A stretch of DNA of 64,000 bases from Desulfatirhabdium butyrativorans DSM 18734 (GCF_000429925.1 NZ_AUCU01000024.1:1-64000), one strand, 5' to 3'. Numbered from the stretch's first letter, positions 44,460 through 53,474 are shown. Notes: generated by a model not told the origin, from the sequence alone. Program-made: numbers and translations.

Positions 44460-45932
44460 ATGAAAGCCCTCTTGCTCAACCCACCATTTTTACCCAAGTT
44501 TTCTCGACCCCAGCGAAGTCCAGCTGTCACCAAAAGCGGAACCCTGTATTATCCGATCTGGCTTGCCTATGCCACGGGCGTGCTGGAACAGGACTGGGTG
44601 GCGGCCACCCTGCTCGATGCACCTGCCAGGGGATTTTCCCTGACCGACACGGTGTCCTATGCAGCATCCATGAAGCCCGATCTCGTCGTCATGGACACCA
44701 GCACCCCCAGCATTCAAAACGATATGCTGGTTGCTATGAAGCTCCGGGATGCGATTCCGGATTGCTTTATCGTTATGGTGGGAACACATGTTTCTGCGCT
44801 TGCCGAAGAAACCCTTCTGACATGCGATGCCATCGATGCCGTTGCCAGAAGGGAATACGAATATACGATTCGGGATTTAAGCAGAGTGTTGAGGCAGAAT
44901 CGGGTTGATCGAAACCGGAACGATGGGCTTCAGGGTATAGGCGGTCTTTCTTACCGAATGAATGGGCATGTCGTTCACAATCCGGATCGGGTTTATATCG
45001 CTCACCTGGACAACCTGCCCTGGGTCAGCACGGTTTACCAGAAGCATCTGAATATCAGGGATTATTTTAACCCGAATGCCTTGTACCCGATGGTGACGCT
45101 GATCACAAGCCGCGGATGTCCTTTCCGGTGCAGTTTCTGTTTGTATCCCCAGACATTGACCGGCAGGCGGTACCGTTTTCGCAGTATTGCGGATGTGTTG
45201 GACGAAATCGAATTTGTCGTTCGGACATTTCCGGACGCGCAGTCGATATTTTTTGAAGATGATACCCTGACCGCGAATAAACAGCGCTGCCTTCAATTTG
45301 CGGACGGGATTGTACAACGGGGAATCCGAATTCCCTGGACCGCCAATTCCCGCATCGAAGTGGATCTGGAAACCATGATCCGGATCCGGGCCGCCGGATG
45401 CCGGCAGTTGTGTGTCGGGTTTGAAAGCGGCAGTCAGCAGGTGCTCGATTCCATGAAAAAAGGCATCCAAATCGAGCGGATGCAGCGGTTCATGCGTGAT
45501 GCCAGGCAAGCCGGGATATTGATTCATGGCTGCTTCATGGTCGGATTTCCCGGAGAGACGGCAGAAAGCGTTCAACAAACCATCGATCTGGCGATCCGGC
45601 TCAAACCGGACACGGTGCAGTTTTATCCGGTAATGGTTTATCCGGGCACGGAAGCCTACGACAGCTATTTGCGCAAAGGCTGGATCACCTCCCGAGACTA
45701 CCGGGACTGGGTGACAACGGAGGGCCTCCACAATTGCGTCGTACGCAATGAATTTCTGACGTCCCGAGATTTGGTCCGACTGTGCGATCTGGCGCGAAGG
45801 CGCTTTTATCTCCGACCGGGCTATATCCTCTATAAGTTGAGGCAGATGCTGGAGAGGCCATCGGAGGTGATCCGGACTGTCAAGGCAGCCAGGACGTTTT
45901 GCCGGCATCTTCTGGTCGGATCCAGGGTGTAG
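44460..45932 (+). CDS. B12-binding-type radical SAM protein (fifth of five)
   Basis: 490 residues. N-terminal B12-like domain (KALLLNPPFLPKFSRPQRSP, then PIWLAYATGVLEQD and VMVGTHVSALAEE). The radical SAM motif is SRGCPFRCSFCLYP near residue 221, then FFEDDTLTANKQRC, CVGFESGSQQVLDSMKKG and GFPGETAESVQQTIDLA. This last set is typical of the HpnJ/BchE-like class. The glycosyltransferase gene begins 4 bases after the stop, so the two are coupled. Substrate not predictable. Confidence 0.87.
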   Translation: MKALLLNPPFLPKFSRPQRSPAVTKSGTLYYPIWLAYATGVLEQDWVAATLLDAPARGFSLTDTVSYAASMKPDLVVMDTSTPSIQNDMLVAMKLRDAIPDCFIVMVGTHVSALAEETLLTCDAIDAVARREYEYTIRDLSRVLRQNRVDRNRNDGLQGIGGLSYRMNGHVVHNPDRVYIAHLDNLPWVSTVYQKHLNIRDYFNPNALYPMVTLITSRGCPFRCSFCLYPQTLTGRRYRFRSIADVLDEIEFVVRTFPDAQSIFFEDDTLTANKQRCLQFADGIVQRGIRIPWTANSRIEVDLETMIRIRAAGCRQLCVGFESGSQQVLDSMKKGIQIERMQRFMRDARQAGILIHGCFMVGFPGETAESVQQTIDLAIRLKPDTVQFYPVMVYPGTEAYDSYLRKGWITSRDYRDWVTTEGLHNCVVRNEFLTSRDLVRLCDLARRRFYLRPGYILYKLRQMLERPSEVIRTVKAARTFCRHLLVGSRV

Positions 45933-45936
45933 CAGG

Positions 45937-46938
45937 ATGAAATCTGTAAAGAGCGGGAAGAACATCGAGTTCTCCGTTATCGTGCCTGCCTTCAATTCCG
46001 GAAGAACACTGCCCCTATGCCTTGAAGCGCTCGAACGGCAGGACCTGGACAGAGGGCGCTTTGAAATCATTGTCGTGGATGATGGCTCAACAGACAATAC
46101 ATCGGAGCTTGTGCAGCGGTTTGATGTTCGTTATGTGTTTCAGGATAACCGGGGGCCGGCAAGCGCCCGGAACGCCGGAGTCGATGTTGCGTCGGGCCAA
46201 ATCGTTCTTTTTACGGATGCCGACTGTATGCCTTGTCCCGATTGGGTTGAAGAGATGGTGCGCCCATTTTCGGATGCCGGGATCGTTGCCGTAAAAGGGC
46301 GTTATCGAACGCGACAAACGGAATTGGTCGCCAGATTTGTGCAGATGGAATTTGAGGATCGCTATGACATGCTTCAAAGGTATGAGGCCATCGACATGAT
46401 CGATACCTATTCCGCTGCCTTCCGAAAAGATGTATTTCAACGAATGGGCGGATTCGACACCAGATTTCCGAAAGCAAACAACGAAGATACGGACCTTTCC
46501 TATCGCCTGGCGTCAGCGGGCTGCAAAATGGTATTCAATCCGAAGGCGGTTGTCTTCCATACCCATCCGGCCACGCTTGCAAAATATCTGAAAATCAAAT
46601 TCTGGAGAGGGTACTGGCGAATGGTTGTATACCGCAAATACCCCCATAAAGCCTTCAAGGACACGTACACACCCAATGTCCTGAAACTCCAGACCATTCT
46701 GATGGCATTGTCCTTTCCGGTATGCCTCCTTTCGATCGGGGATAGCCGCATCCTTCCATGGCTTGTATCGATTTGGGGTGTCGTATGGATGAGCGCCCTT
46801 CCGTTTTCACTGAAAACGTATCGAAAAGACAAGGCGGCAGGGCTTGCTTCACCCTGGATCATTTTGTTGCGATCGATGGTTTTTGCAGCAGGAAGTCTTC
46901 TGGGGCTGCTGAAGAGCCTGATTCAGCCATTGAAATGA
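45937..46938 (+). CDS. Glycosyltransferase family 2
   Basis: 333 residues. The GT-A fold is clear: FSVIVPAFNSGRTLPLCLEA near residue 9, VVDDGSTDNT near 46, FTDADCMPCPDWVEEM (DxD motif) near 90, and NNEDTDLSYRLASAGC near 180. Two membrane segments lie at the C-terminus (TILMALSFPVCLLSIGD, IILLRSMVFAAGSLLGLL), so it is likely held at the inner membrane. It is the last gene of the plus-strand locus. The next gene is convergent, and the 172-base gap holds nothing I can name. Confidence 0.9.
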   Translation: MKSVKSGKNIEFSVIVPAFNSGRTLPLCLEALERQDLDRGRFEIIVVDDGSTDNTSELVQRFDVRYVFQDNRGPASARNAGVDVASGQIVLFTDADCMPCPDWVEEMVRPFSDAGIVAVKGRYRTRQTELVARFVQMEFEDRYDMLQRYEAIDMIDTYSAAFRKDVFQRMGGFDTRFPKANNEDTDLSYRLASAGCKMVFNPKAVVFHTHPATLAKYLKIKFWRGYWRMVVYRKYPHKAFKDTYTPNVLKLQTILMALSFPVCLLSIGDSRILPWLVSIWGVVWMSALPFSLKTYRKDKAAGLASPWIILLRSMVFAAGSLLGLLKSLIQPLK

Positions 46939-47110
46939 GTCATGACGGCCGGGTAAAGCTGGTTTCAAAGGCGATTGGGTGTCGAGAATTTTTCAAGGGG
47001 TCTGAATGCCGGATATGGGGCGAGCTTGCCAGTATTTCCCATCTGGCTCAATCATCGGAACGGGAATTTTTGGATTGCAGCCTTGGTGTGTCGTTACGCG
47101 GCGGTTGCGA

Positions 47111-48214
47111 TCAGGGAAGAATGGTTTTCAACCGCCTGGAAATTGCTTCTGCCGCAACCCGATGACCATCCTGATTGAAATGGCCGTTCCCTTTGCCGCC
47201 AAAGCCATGGAGCAATCGGCCCGTTGCCTTGTTGAATGCGATCATATCCGGCGAAAGCGCCAGAAATGGAATTCCGTGGGTTTTGCAGAAGGTTTCGAGG
47301 CGTTTTTGCGAATAGTCCGGATCCAGATTCGGGAATTTTTTCATAAAGGCTGCTCGCTGATCGCTGTGGACCTGAACCCCTTCTGTCAGACAGACAACCA
47401 GAAATCTGCGGTTGTCTCCGATATCCATTGTGGTGTCCCGGTACAACTGCAGGAAAAGCTTTTCAGTCAAATCCCACATTTTATCGAAATCCGGGATCGC
47501 GCCATCCGGGTTTCCGAAAGCACCTTTCCATAAACCCGGTTCGGTGAAAATCTCCTGTTTGCGAAAGTACAGCTCCCGGCGCACATCCAGAACGCGCCTG
47601 GCAAGGGAAAAGTGGTATTGTGTCCAATCCATCATCCGGCGAATCCAGGCAAATTGTGCGGCGCCTGGAGAAGGGATGACGGAAACGCCGTTTGCATCCG
47701 GTGCAACATAGATCGGGAATAGACGAGAGGGGGTGCTCCTCCTCCAGTTATCGATGACATCGTTTCCGGGGAAAAAACAGACGATCACCATATCCGGCCG
47801 GAAGGGCCTGACATCATAGCGGTATGTCAGCAACTCCTCGACCTGTCCCTGCCCGCTGATCCCAAAATTCATCATCTCGATATTGCCGAGATGTTTCTCG
47901 ATGATCTTCGGGAAAGTGAATTCAGGATCGAGCTGCAGCGCCTCGACAAATGAGTCTCCCAGTACGGCAACGCGGTATTCCTTTTCTTTAGGAATCCGCC
48001 ATTCAACATCCCGAAAGCCAAAGGAATTGATCGAAAACTTGCCCGGATTTTCATGGACCCACGTCCCGCTCATGCCGGGTCGAAGGCGGAAACCCGTTTT
48101 GGGATCATAGATTCGGATCGCTGGCTCTGGTTTCCAGGGCAACAGGCGACTGATCGCCTCGGCAATACAAAATGCTGTCAATGTACTCAAGACAACAAGA
48201 AACAGCCGCTTCAT
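47111..48214 (-). CDS. SGNH/GDSL-like hydrolase family protein, signal-anchored
   Basis: 367 residues. An N-terminal membrane segment (LFLVVLSTLTAFCIAEAIS) precedes a periplasmic domain. The SGNH block I contains AVLGDSFVEALQLD near residue 89, block II/III contains MNFGISGQGQVEELLTY and FFPGNDVIDNW, and the C-terminal GHFNQDGH carries the catalytic histidine. It resembles the SGNH proteins associated with polysaccharide O-acylation. It is convergent to the polysaccharide locus and may be its own unit. Substrate unknown. Confidence 0.8.
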   Translation of the reverse strand: MKRLFLVVLSTLTAFCIAEAISRLLPWKPEPAIRIYDPKTGFRLRPGMSGTWVHENPGKFSINSFGFRDVEWRIPKEKEYRVAVLGDSFVEALQLDPEFTFPKIIEKHLGNIEMMNFGISGQGQVEELLTYRYDVRPFRPDMVIVCFFPGNDVIDNWRRSTPSRLFPIYVAPDANGVSVIPSPGAAQFAWIRRMMDWTQYHFSLARRVLDVRRELYFRKQEIFTEPGLWKGAFGNPDGAIPDFDKMWDLTEKLFLQLYRDTTMDIGDNRRFLVVCLTEGVQVHSDQRAAFMKKFPNLDPDYSQKRLETFCKTHGIPFLALSPDMIAFNKATGRLLHGFGGKGNGHFNQDGHRVAAEAISRRLKTILP

Positions 48215-48253
48215 TGAACCTCGATCCGTTTTGAAACGGTTACACCTTCTTTA

Positions 48254-48289
48254 CCGGCTTTGCTGCAAATCGATATGCGGCAAAGCCGG
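48254..48289 (-). terminator. Strong hairpin between the proline-rich lipoprotein and SGNH genes
   Basis: CCGGCTTTGC (48254-48263) pairs with GCAAAGCCGG (48280-48289), with a further GC pairing inside. It lies after the lipoprotein stop on the minus strand. There is no T run, so it may be a weak or processing-type terminator. Confidence 0.4.
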
Positions 48290-48304
48290 CGCATTCCGGA
48301 TCAA

Positions 48305-48478
48305 TCATCCGGGAGGTGGCGGTGGCGGCGGAAATGGTGGTGGCGGTGGTGGCGGCGCAGGTACGATTACCGGCGGGGGCGGAGCCGGAGGCGGGGGGGG
48401 AGGAACCGGTGAAATATAGCATCCGACGATTCCGATGACCGTTATCACAGCCAACACGATCCAGACCTTGATGTTCAT
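48305..48478 (-). CDS. Small proline-rich lipoprotein
   Basis: 57 residues from the ATG at 48478, which has AAGGAGG 5 bases upstream; a longer in-frame start is rejected because of this site. Signal peptide NIKVWIVLAVITVIG is followed by a lipobox IVGC. The mature part is almost only proline with a few Val, Ala and Ile. It lies 10 bases downstream of the SH3 gene. No function is known; an extended polyproline rod attached to a membrane is a reasonable picture. The opposite strand reads as a glycine-rich frame that I regard as a shadow. Confidence 0.7.
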   Translation of the reverse strand: MNIKVWIVLAVITVIGIVGCYISPVPPPPPPAPPPPVIVPAPPPPPPPFPPPPPPPG

Positions 48479-48488
48479 TCGATCCTCC

Positions 48489-48905
48489 TTAAGGAACTTC
48501 GATGGTATAGATTTCGCTGACCCATCCATAATGTCCGGGAAGGAACATCACATAGAGCCAACCCGGGGCTTTTCCGTGGATTTCCAGAATGTTTCCCCGA
48601 TGAACGACACCAACAACCGGATGTTGCGGCCCCGGCCCGGATCGGACATTCAGGGAACCCCTGGTGATCGTCACCCTGCCGCTGAACACTACCGGCGGGC
48701 CAACAATAACGATATCGGGTACAAGAAGCCTTGGCGGCGGAATGGGAGGCCCGATCGGCGGGGGAAGAGGCGGTGGTGGTGGGCCTATGGGTGGCGGCGG
48801 CGGGGGCGGATAGGGCCGTGGCGGATGCGCTATGGATACGCTTTGCAGAACCAAAATTCCGCTGAAAAGAACAGCCATTGCAATCAGAATCGATTTTTTC
48901 ATCAT
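48489..48905 (-). CDS. Exported proline-rich protein with bacterial SH3 domain
   Basis: 138 residues. A signal peptide (KKSILIAMAVLFSGILVLQ) is followed by a proline-rich segment (residues 27-60), then an SH3b domain with RGSLNVRSGPGPQHPVVGVV and GWLYVMFLPGHYGWVSEIY. Bacterial SH3 domains often bind cell-wall peptides. The following lipoprotein is also proline-rich, so the two may form a pair at the envelope. Start is the first or second Met of MMKK. Confidence 0.8.
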   Translation of the reverse strand: MMKKSILIAMAVLFSGILVLQSVSIAHPPRPYPPPPPPPIGPPPPPLPPPIGPPIPPPRLLVPDIVIVGPPVVFSGRVTITRGSLNVRSGPGPQHPVVGVVHRGNILEIHGKAPGWLYVMFLPGHYGWVSEIYTIEVP

Positions 48906-49181
48906 GTCCTCCGGGTACCGTAAAGCTGGTTCGTTTCCGAACTACATGATCCCATCCAACCAAAGCATTTTCAAACGAGTGTTGATATAAAATCGGGCTG
49001 CGCTTCAAAGATGCCGTTCATGCACGATTTAGAATACGATTACCAAAATTTATGGCATTTGCTGCTGATTGAAGTCAAGCGGAAAATTGACAGCTTCAAC
49101 ATCGGATCACCCCGGAACAGGCTGCTTTTCAGTCTGTTTTGAAATCGGGAAACCATCGTTCCCTCTCCCTCGGGCAGGACA

Positions 49182-49343
49182 TTATGCTGCATCGGCTCTT
49201 CTGTCCATTTCCTCTTCGATTCGCAGAATTTCTCGCCGGATGGCATCCTTCTCTTCCGGATCGACATGGGGGTCGTTCAATTTTCGATTCAGTCCCAACA
49301 AAATCATTTCAAGGCGATAATCGGTACAGGTATATTGATTCAT
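49182..49343 (-). CDS. Small 53-residue hypothetical protein
   Basis: ATG at 49343, TAA at 49184-49182. The product begins NQYTCTDYRLEMILLGLNRK and continues with a strongly charged helical part rich in Glu/Arg, ending MDRRADAA. The composition is that of a folded helical hairpin, and the frame is free of rare features. It starts 12 bases after the receiver-like gene, so it is probably in the same operon. No clear ribosome site is seen. I do not recognise a named family. From 49009 to 49181 there is no gene. Confidence 0.6.
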   Translation of the reverse strand: MNQYTCTDYRLEMILLGLNRKLNDPHVDPEEKDAIRREILRIEEEMDRRADAA

Positions 49344-49355
49344 AGTTGTTGTTGG

Positions 49356-50012
49356 TCAACTCTTTCCCAGTTTTGACTGGCATTCGAGAAATACTTCATA
49401 GAACAATTGGTGATCCGCCAATGAACGGTTGAATATTTTGGTAAATTCAGCAATGTTACGATCGTTGATGATGAGATTGACACTTTGATGGAATGCAGCC
49501 ATGTCATCCATGGTTCGAAAGCGATCCGAAAGAAGGACCACAAACATTGCCCTGCGTGTCTCCATAGCCAAATTGCGTATGGTCTCCAAAACAGGGTGCG
49601 CTGCCGTTTGATTGCAATCGAAACGATCATTCACGATCACGACATTGAAGACATGAAAACGCATGCGCTTCAACGCCTCTTCACAATTTACAGGCATTAC
49701 CGGATAATAGCCCAGTGCCATGAGCTCTGCACTCAGGCTTGATCGGATGTCGTCATCAGTTTCACAGATCATTGCGGTGCGCGCCCCTGGCGCAATATAA
49801 TCGAAAGGTCTGTCTGCAGCATCATAGGAATCCTCATCCTCATGTGCTGCCATGTCTCTCGATGGTTCCGGTTGAGCCGCCGGACGTTGACGCCGGTCAA
49901 TCTGAATACGATTCTTGCACTTGGGACAAGTCAATACAACAGCCTGGCTTTCGGGGAGCTTTTCTTCAGCAATGCGAAAGTGCGCCTGACATTGGGAGCA
50001 GATAATTTCCAC
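49356..50012 (-). CDS. Zinc-ribbon (MJ0042-like) protein with degenerate receiver domain
   Basis: 218 residues from the GTG at 50012, preceded by GAGGTG; a GTG at 50024 is an alternative. The N-terminus EIICSQCQAHFRI...LTCPKCKNRIQID is a CxxC/CxxC zinc ribbon. After a linker, residues 85-215 resemble a response-regulator receiver (TAMICETDDDIRSSL, then FHVFNVVIVNDRFD), but the usual phospho-Asp and conserved Lys positions are not convincing. It sits 9 bases downstream of a PilT-type gene, suggesting a link to type IV pilus control. Function inferred only from context. Confidence 0.72.
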   Translation of the reverse strand: MEIICSQCQAHFRIAEEKLPESQAVVLTCPKCKNRIQIDRRQRPAAQPEPSRDMAAHEDEDSYDAADRPFDYIAPGARTAMICETDDDIRSSLSAELMALGYYPVMPVNCEEALKRMRFHVFNVVIVNDRFDCNQTAAHPVLETIRNLAMETRRAMFVVLLSDRFRTMDDMAAFHQSVNLIINDRNIAEFTKIFNRSLADHQLFYEVFLECQSKLGKS

Positions 50013-50020
50013 GTTACACC

Positions 50021-51193
50021 TCACCGTCCGAGCTTTTTCCCATATTGCATGTCTACTTCCAAATGATCGATATCGGTCGTGGCTTCTCCTCGACCTGCCT
50101 TGACCATATCCATTCCCCGGCCGACAATTCCTTTTCTGGACGCATAAGCCATCGCCGTTTCCTCTGTGATCAACCCTTTTTCATAGAGCCCGACAATATA
50201 ATCGTCGAACGTTGTCCAGCCAAAAGCCTTTCCGGCCTGGATGATTTCATAGAACGTTTTCCCCTCCGATTCGCCATGCAGGATCGTATCCTTTACCCGA
50301 AGATTCGTTCCCATAATTTCAAAAGCAGCCACTCGTCCCCCGCCGACTTTCGGCAAAAGCCTCTGGCAGACAATCCAGCGAACAGTGTCGGCCAGGCGAA
50401 TGCGGATCTGGTTCTCTTCTTCCGTTGAAAACATGCCCAGGATGCGGTTGATCGTTTGGCCGGCATCCACGGTATGCAGCGTACTCAAGACGAGATGCCC
50501 GGTTTCTGCCGCACCCAGACCGATTTCGACCGTTTCCCTGTCCCTCATTTCCCCTACCAGAATGACTTTGGGCGCCTGACGGAGTGCGGCCCGGATGCCG
50601 CTTGCGAACGTATCGAAATCCGCACCCATTTCCCGCTGGTTGAATGTCGCTTTTTTGTGGGGGTGCTGATATTCGACCGGATCTTCGAGCGTCACGATAT
50701 GTACCGACTGGGTTTCGTTGATTTCGTTGAGTACAGCGGCAAGTGATGTGCTTTTGCCGCTGCCTGTGGCGCCGGTCACCAGAATGATCCCGTTCTTCTC
50801 CTTGGCCATTTTCATGAAGGGGTCCGGAAGGTTCAATTGGGCGCAGGTCGGAATGCGGGTTTCCAGCTTTCGCAGTACAATGCTGTATTTTCGTCTCTGC
50901 GAAAACACATTCACACGAAAGCGGGCTTTCCCGGGGAGTTCATAGGAAAGATCGCACGACCCTTCCCGAAGCAGCGTTTCCGTCAGGCGGCGGTCCCGAT
51001 TGATGAGATTCAGTGCGAAAATCTCTGTCTGAAAAGGTGTCAGGGATTCGAAATCGGGTGAGAGTTTTACAGGTGTCAATTGCCCGGAGCTTTCCACCTG
51101 AAAAGGCTTTCCCGCTGTGATGTTCAGGTCGGATACATTGGGATGGCTGCTCAGCATTCGCCCCAGGATATAATCGCATTCCGCTTTGCGCAT
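50021..51193 (-). CDS. Type IV pilus retraction ATPase, PilT/PilU family (second copy)
   Basis: 390 residues. GspE/PilT signature elements: Walker A GATGSGKSTS near residue 142, Asp box VTLEDPVEY, Walker B VILVGEMRDRETVEIGL, His box GHLVLSTLHTVDAGQT. It is paired with another PilT-like gene immediately upstream, as pilT/pilU often are. The C-terminal extension after residue 350 suits PilU. It powers or assists pilus retraction at the inner membrane. Confidence 0.88.
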   Translation of the reverse strand: MRKAECDYILGRMLSSHPNVSDLNITAGKPFQVESSGQLTPVKLSPDFESLTPFQTEIFALNLINRDRRLTETLLREGSCDLSYELPGKARFRVNVFSQRRKYSIVLRKLETRIPTCAQLNLPDPFMKMAKEKNGIILVTGATGSGKSTSLAAVLNEINETQSVHIVTLEDPVEYQHPHKKATFNQREMGADFDTFASGIRAALRQAPKVILVGEMRDRETVEIGLGAAETGHLVLSTLHTVDAGQTINRILGMFSTEEENQIRIRLADTVRWIVCQRLLPKVGGGRVAAFEIMGTNLRVKDTILHGESEGKTFYEIIQAGKAFGWTTFDDYIVGLYEKGLITEETAMAYASRKGIVGRGMDMVKAGRGEATTDIDHLEVDMQYGKKLGR

Positions 51194-51236
51194 GTTGTGA
51201 CCCTCCGGCGTATCTTCGTCATCAATCGGATTGTGA

Positions 51237-52319
51237 TCAGGCTTCGGTGAAATCCGTTGGTGGTGTCTTGAGCAACGGTTTGAATTTGTTCTTGTCGTTC
51301 GCTTTTGCGTAGGCTTCTTCCGGAGAAATCATGCCCTTGTTCAGCAAATCCATGATGGCGTCATCCAGAAGCTGCATGCCGTAACGTTTCCCGACTTGGA
51401 TCGATGATGGAATCTGGAATGTCTTGGCTTCCCGGATGAGGTTGCGGATTGCAGGCGTTGCAATCATGATTTCAAGCGCTGCGCATCTGCCCTTCTTGTC
51501 AATCCGTTTGAAGAGCACCTGGGCGATGACGGCGCGAAGCCCATCGGCCAGAGTGGATCGGACCTGTTCCTGCTGGTTGGCCGGGAATACCTCGATGACC
51601 CGGTCCACCGTTTTGGCCGCGCTGGAAGTATGCAGCGTCCCAAATACGAGATGGCCTGTAGATGCCGCTTCAATGGCCAGAGAAATGGTTTCCAGATCGC
51701 GCATTTCGCCAACCAGAATGATATCCGGGTCTTCGCGCAGGGCGCCTCGAAGTGCTGCGCTGAACGATTTGGTATGCAGACCGATCTCCCGGTGGTTGAC
51801 GATGCAGCCTTGGCTTTGGTGAACGAATTCGATGGGGTCTTCGACGGTGATGATATGATCCTTGCGGTTCTTGTTTGCATAATCGATGATGGCGGCAAGC
51901 GTTGTGGATTTACCGCTTCCGGTAGGTCCGGTGACGAGAACGAGTCCTCTGGGCAAAAGCGCGAGCTTGGGAATGACGGCAGGCAGACCCAATTGTTCCG
52001 CTGTCAGAATATTGCTGGGGATTTCCCGGAAAACGGCGGCAATTCCGTATTTCTGCAGGAAAAAGTTGGCCCTGTATCTGGCGAGGCCCGGTATTTCATA
52101 AGCGAAATCCACATCCCCGGTTTCCTCGAAAACCTTGACCTTGTCCTCCGGTGCGATTTCATAGAGCATGGCCTTGAGGCTGTCGTTATCCAGGACCTTG
52201 TACTTGATTCTTTCCATCTCGCCACGAATCCGGATGGCTGGCGGCTGGCCGGATACCATGTGCAGGTCCGAGCCTCCCTGATCGTGAAGCAGTTTGAAAA
52301 ACGCGTCGATTTTGGCCAT
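51237..52319 (-). CDS. pilT: Type IV pilus retraction ATPase PilT
   Basis: 360 residues from the ATG at 52319, with GGAAAGGAAG upstream; this gives the usual N-terminus AKIDAFFKLLHDQGGSDLHM. Motifs: Walker A TGPTGSGKSTTLAA near 133, VTVEDPIEFVHQ, Walker B IILVGEMRDLETISLA, His box GHLVFGTLHTSSAAKT. Both size and N-terminus match canonical PilT. The second copy follows 43 bases downstream. From 52320 to 52561 there is only a hairpin-rich spacer (CTCTCCTTCTCCCCGAAGGGG-type on the minus strand). Confidence 0.92.
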   Translation of the reverse strand: MAKIDAFFKLLHDQGGSDLHMVSGQPPAIRIRGEMERIKYKVLDNDSLKAMLYEIAPEDKVKVFEETGDVDFAYEIPGLARYRANFFLQKYGIAAVFREIPSNILTAEQLGLPAVIPKLALLPRGLVLVTGPTGSGKSTTLAAIIDYANKNRKDHIITVEDPIEFVHQSQGCIVNHREIGLHTKSFSAALRGALREDPDIILVGEMRDLETISLAIEAASTGHLVFGTLHTSSAAKTVDRVIEVFPANQQEQVRSTLADGLRAVIAQVLFKRIDKKGRCAALEIMIATPAIRNLIREAKTFQIPSSIQVGKRYGMQLLDDAIMDLLNKGMISPEEAYAKANDKNKFKPLLKTPPTDFTEA

Positions 52320-52561
52320 GGGCTTCCTTTCCTGTTTCAGGCGATTCTTGGCTGTTTTCCCCCTTACTCCGGCCCTCTCCCACACCCCTTCGGGGAGAAG
52401 GAGAGGATGGCTTCCTCCGGAATGACGCAGAAAGGTTGTTCAAGTTGGTTCGGGGAAATCGTGTCGGGTTTCAGGTTGCGGCGAGAACCGGTTCACGTCG
52501 GCTCATCCTGGATGAGGACGATGTTTTCACCGGGAACATGGACGAAAAAACCGGGTAGTGG

Positions 52562-53161
52562 TCATGCTCCCGTTGTGTCGGATGATTCGTCTGGCTGAAT
52601 ACCCAAATCTGCTGAACTTTCGGCAGCCTTTCCGGGGAAAGTCTCCCCTTCATAGATGGCGATACGTCTCAGTTTTTCGTATTCGGTTTCCACCCGCTTG
52701 TTCTGCATGGCTTCCATGTCGAGAAGCTTCAAATGCGATTCGATGATTGCCCGAATCTGGGCTTCAATCTGCATCCGCTGGGTTTTCAAGCGGATGATAT
52801 CTTCATGTACCTGGGCCATCCGGTTGTATGCTCGGGTTACGATGGCCTCCGCCTTTTGTTCGGCTTCTGAAAGAATGGATTCGGCAACCCGCTTTGCGTT
52901 GGCGTTCAATTGATCGAGTTCAACCTTCGCCGTTTCATACTTGCCACGATAAGCCGACGACTGTTCGGTCAGGGTTTCGTTTTGGCTTTTCAGTTCCCGG
53001 TTCTCCTCCCGGAGCTTTTCGATGTCCTTGTAGAGCACATCGAGGGTCTGGGCGATCCGGTCGAGAAATGTATCGACCTCCCGGATATCGAAACCACGAA
53101 AGCGCACACTGAACTGGTGTTGTTGAATATCGAGCGGTGTGATGTTCAGGTAGTCTCGCAC
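52562..53161 (-). CDS. DivIVA domain-containing protein
   Basis: 199 residues. The N-terminal DivIVA signature ITPLDIQQHQFSVRFRGFD, then EVDTFLDRI, is followed by a long coiled coil (residues 45-170, rich in Glu/Lys/Arg/Gln heptads). The C-terminal 25 residues are flexible. DivIVA proteins bind curved membrane and organise division or polar growth; in Gram-negative Desulfobacterota a small DivIVA protein is often encoded beside a YggT protein, as here (10 bases apart). Confidence 0.88.
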   Translation of the reverse strand: MRDYLNITPLDIQQHQFSVRFRGFDIREVDTFLDRIAQTLDVLYKDIEKLREENRELKSQNETLTEQSSAYRGKYETAKVELDQLNANAKRVAESILSEAEQKAEAIVTRAYNRMAQVHEDIIRLKTQRMQIEAQIRAIIESHLKLLDMEAMQNKRVETEYEKLRRIAIYEGETFPGKAAESSADLGIQPDESSDTTGA

Positions 53162-53171
53162 GTAGAGTCCC

Positions 53172-53474
53172 CTATCTCAGAAAAGTGAAGGCCAGCCGGT
53201 GCAGGGTATTGACCACGAAATTCTGAAGAAAAATGATGGCCAAAAATACGACGATCGGCGAAAAATCGATTCCGCCGAAATGAATGGGCAGCATGGAGCG
53301 GATACGTCCCAAAACCGGCTCGGTGACGGAATGGATGAAACGGACGATCGGGTTGAATGGGTCTGGATTGACCCAGGAGAGGATTGCCCTGGCAACGACG
53401 ATCCACAGATAGATGTTCAAGACCACATCGAGCACCTTGGCGCATGCTTCCAACAAATATCCAATGGTAAACAT
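53172..53474 (-). CDS. YggT family membrane protein
   Basis: 100 residues from the ATG at 53474, with GAAAGG upstream. Two YGGT-type hydrophobic segments (VVLNIYLWIVVARAILSW, VVFLAIIFLQNFVVNTL) flank the central NPDPFNPIVRFIHSVTEPVLGRIR-like motif, of which the VTEPVL part is diagnostic. YggT proteins are small inner-membrane proteins of unclear role, linked to osmotic response and to division factors. The partner DivIVA-like gene follows. Confidence 0.88.
   Translation of the reverse strand: MFTIGYLLEACAKVLDVVLNIYLWIVVARAILSWVNPDPFNPIVRFIHSVTEPVLGRIRSMLPIHFGGIDFSPIVVFLAIIFLQNFVVNTLHRLAFTFLR

Noticed and set aside
48231-48419. Glycine-rich open frame on the plus strand
   Set aside because: It is the reverse complement of the polyproline lipoprotein gene, which has a signal peptide, a lipobox and a strong ribosome site.
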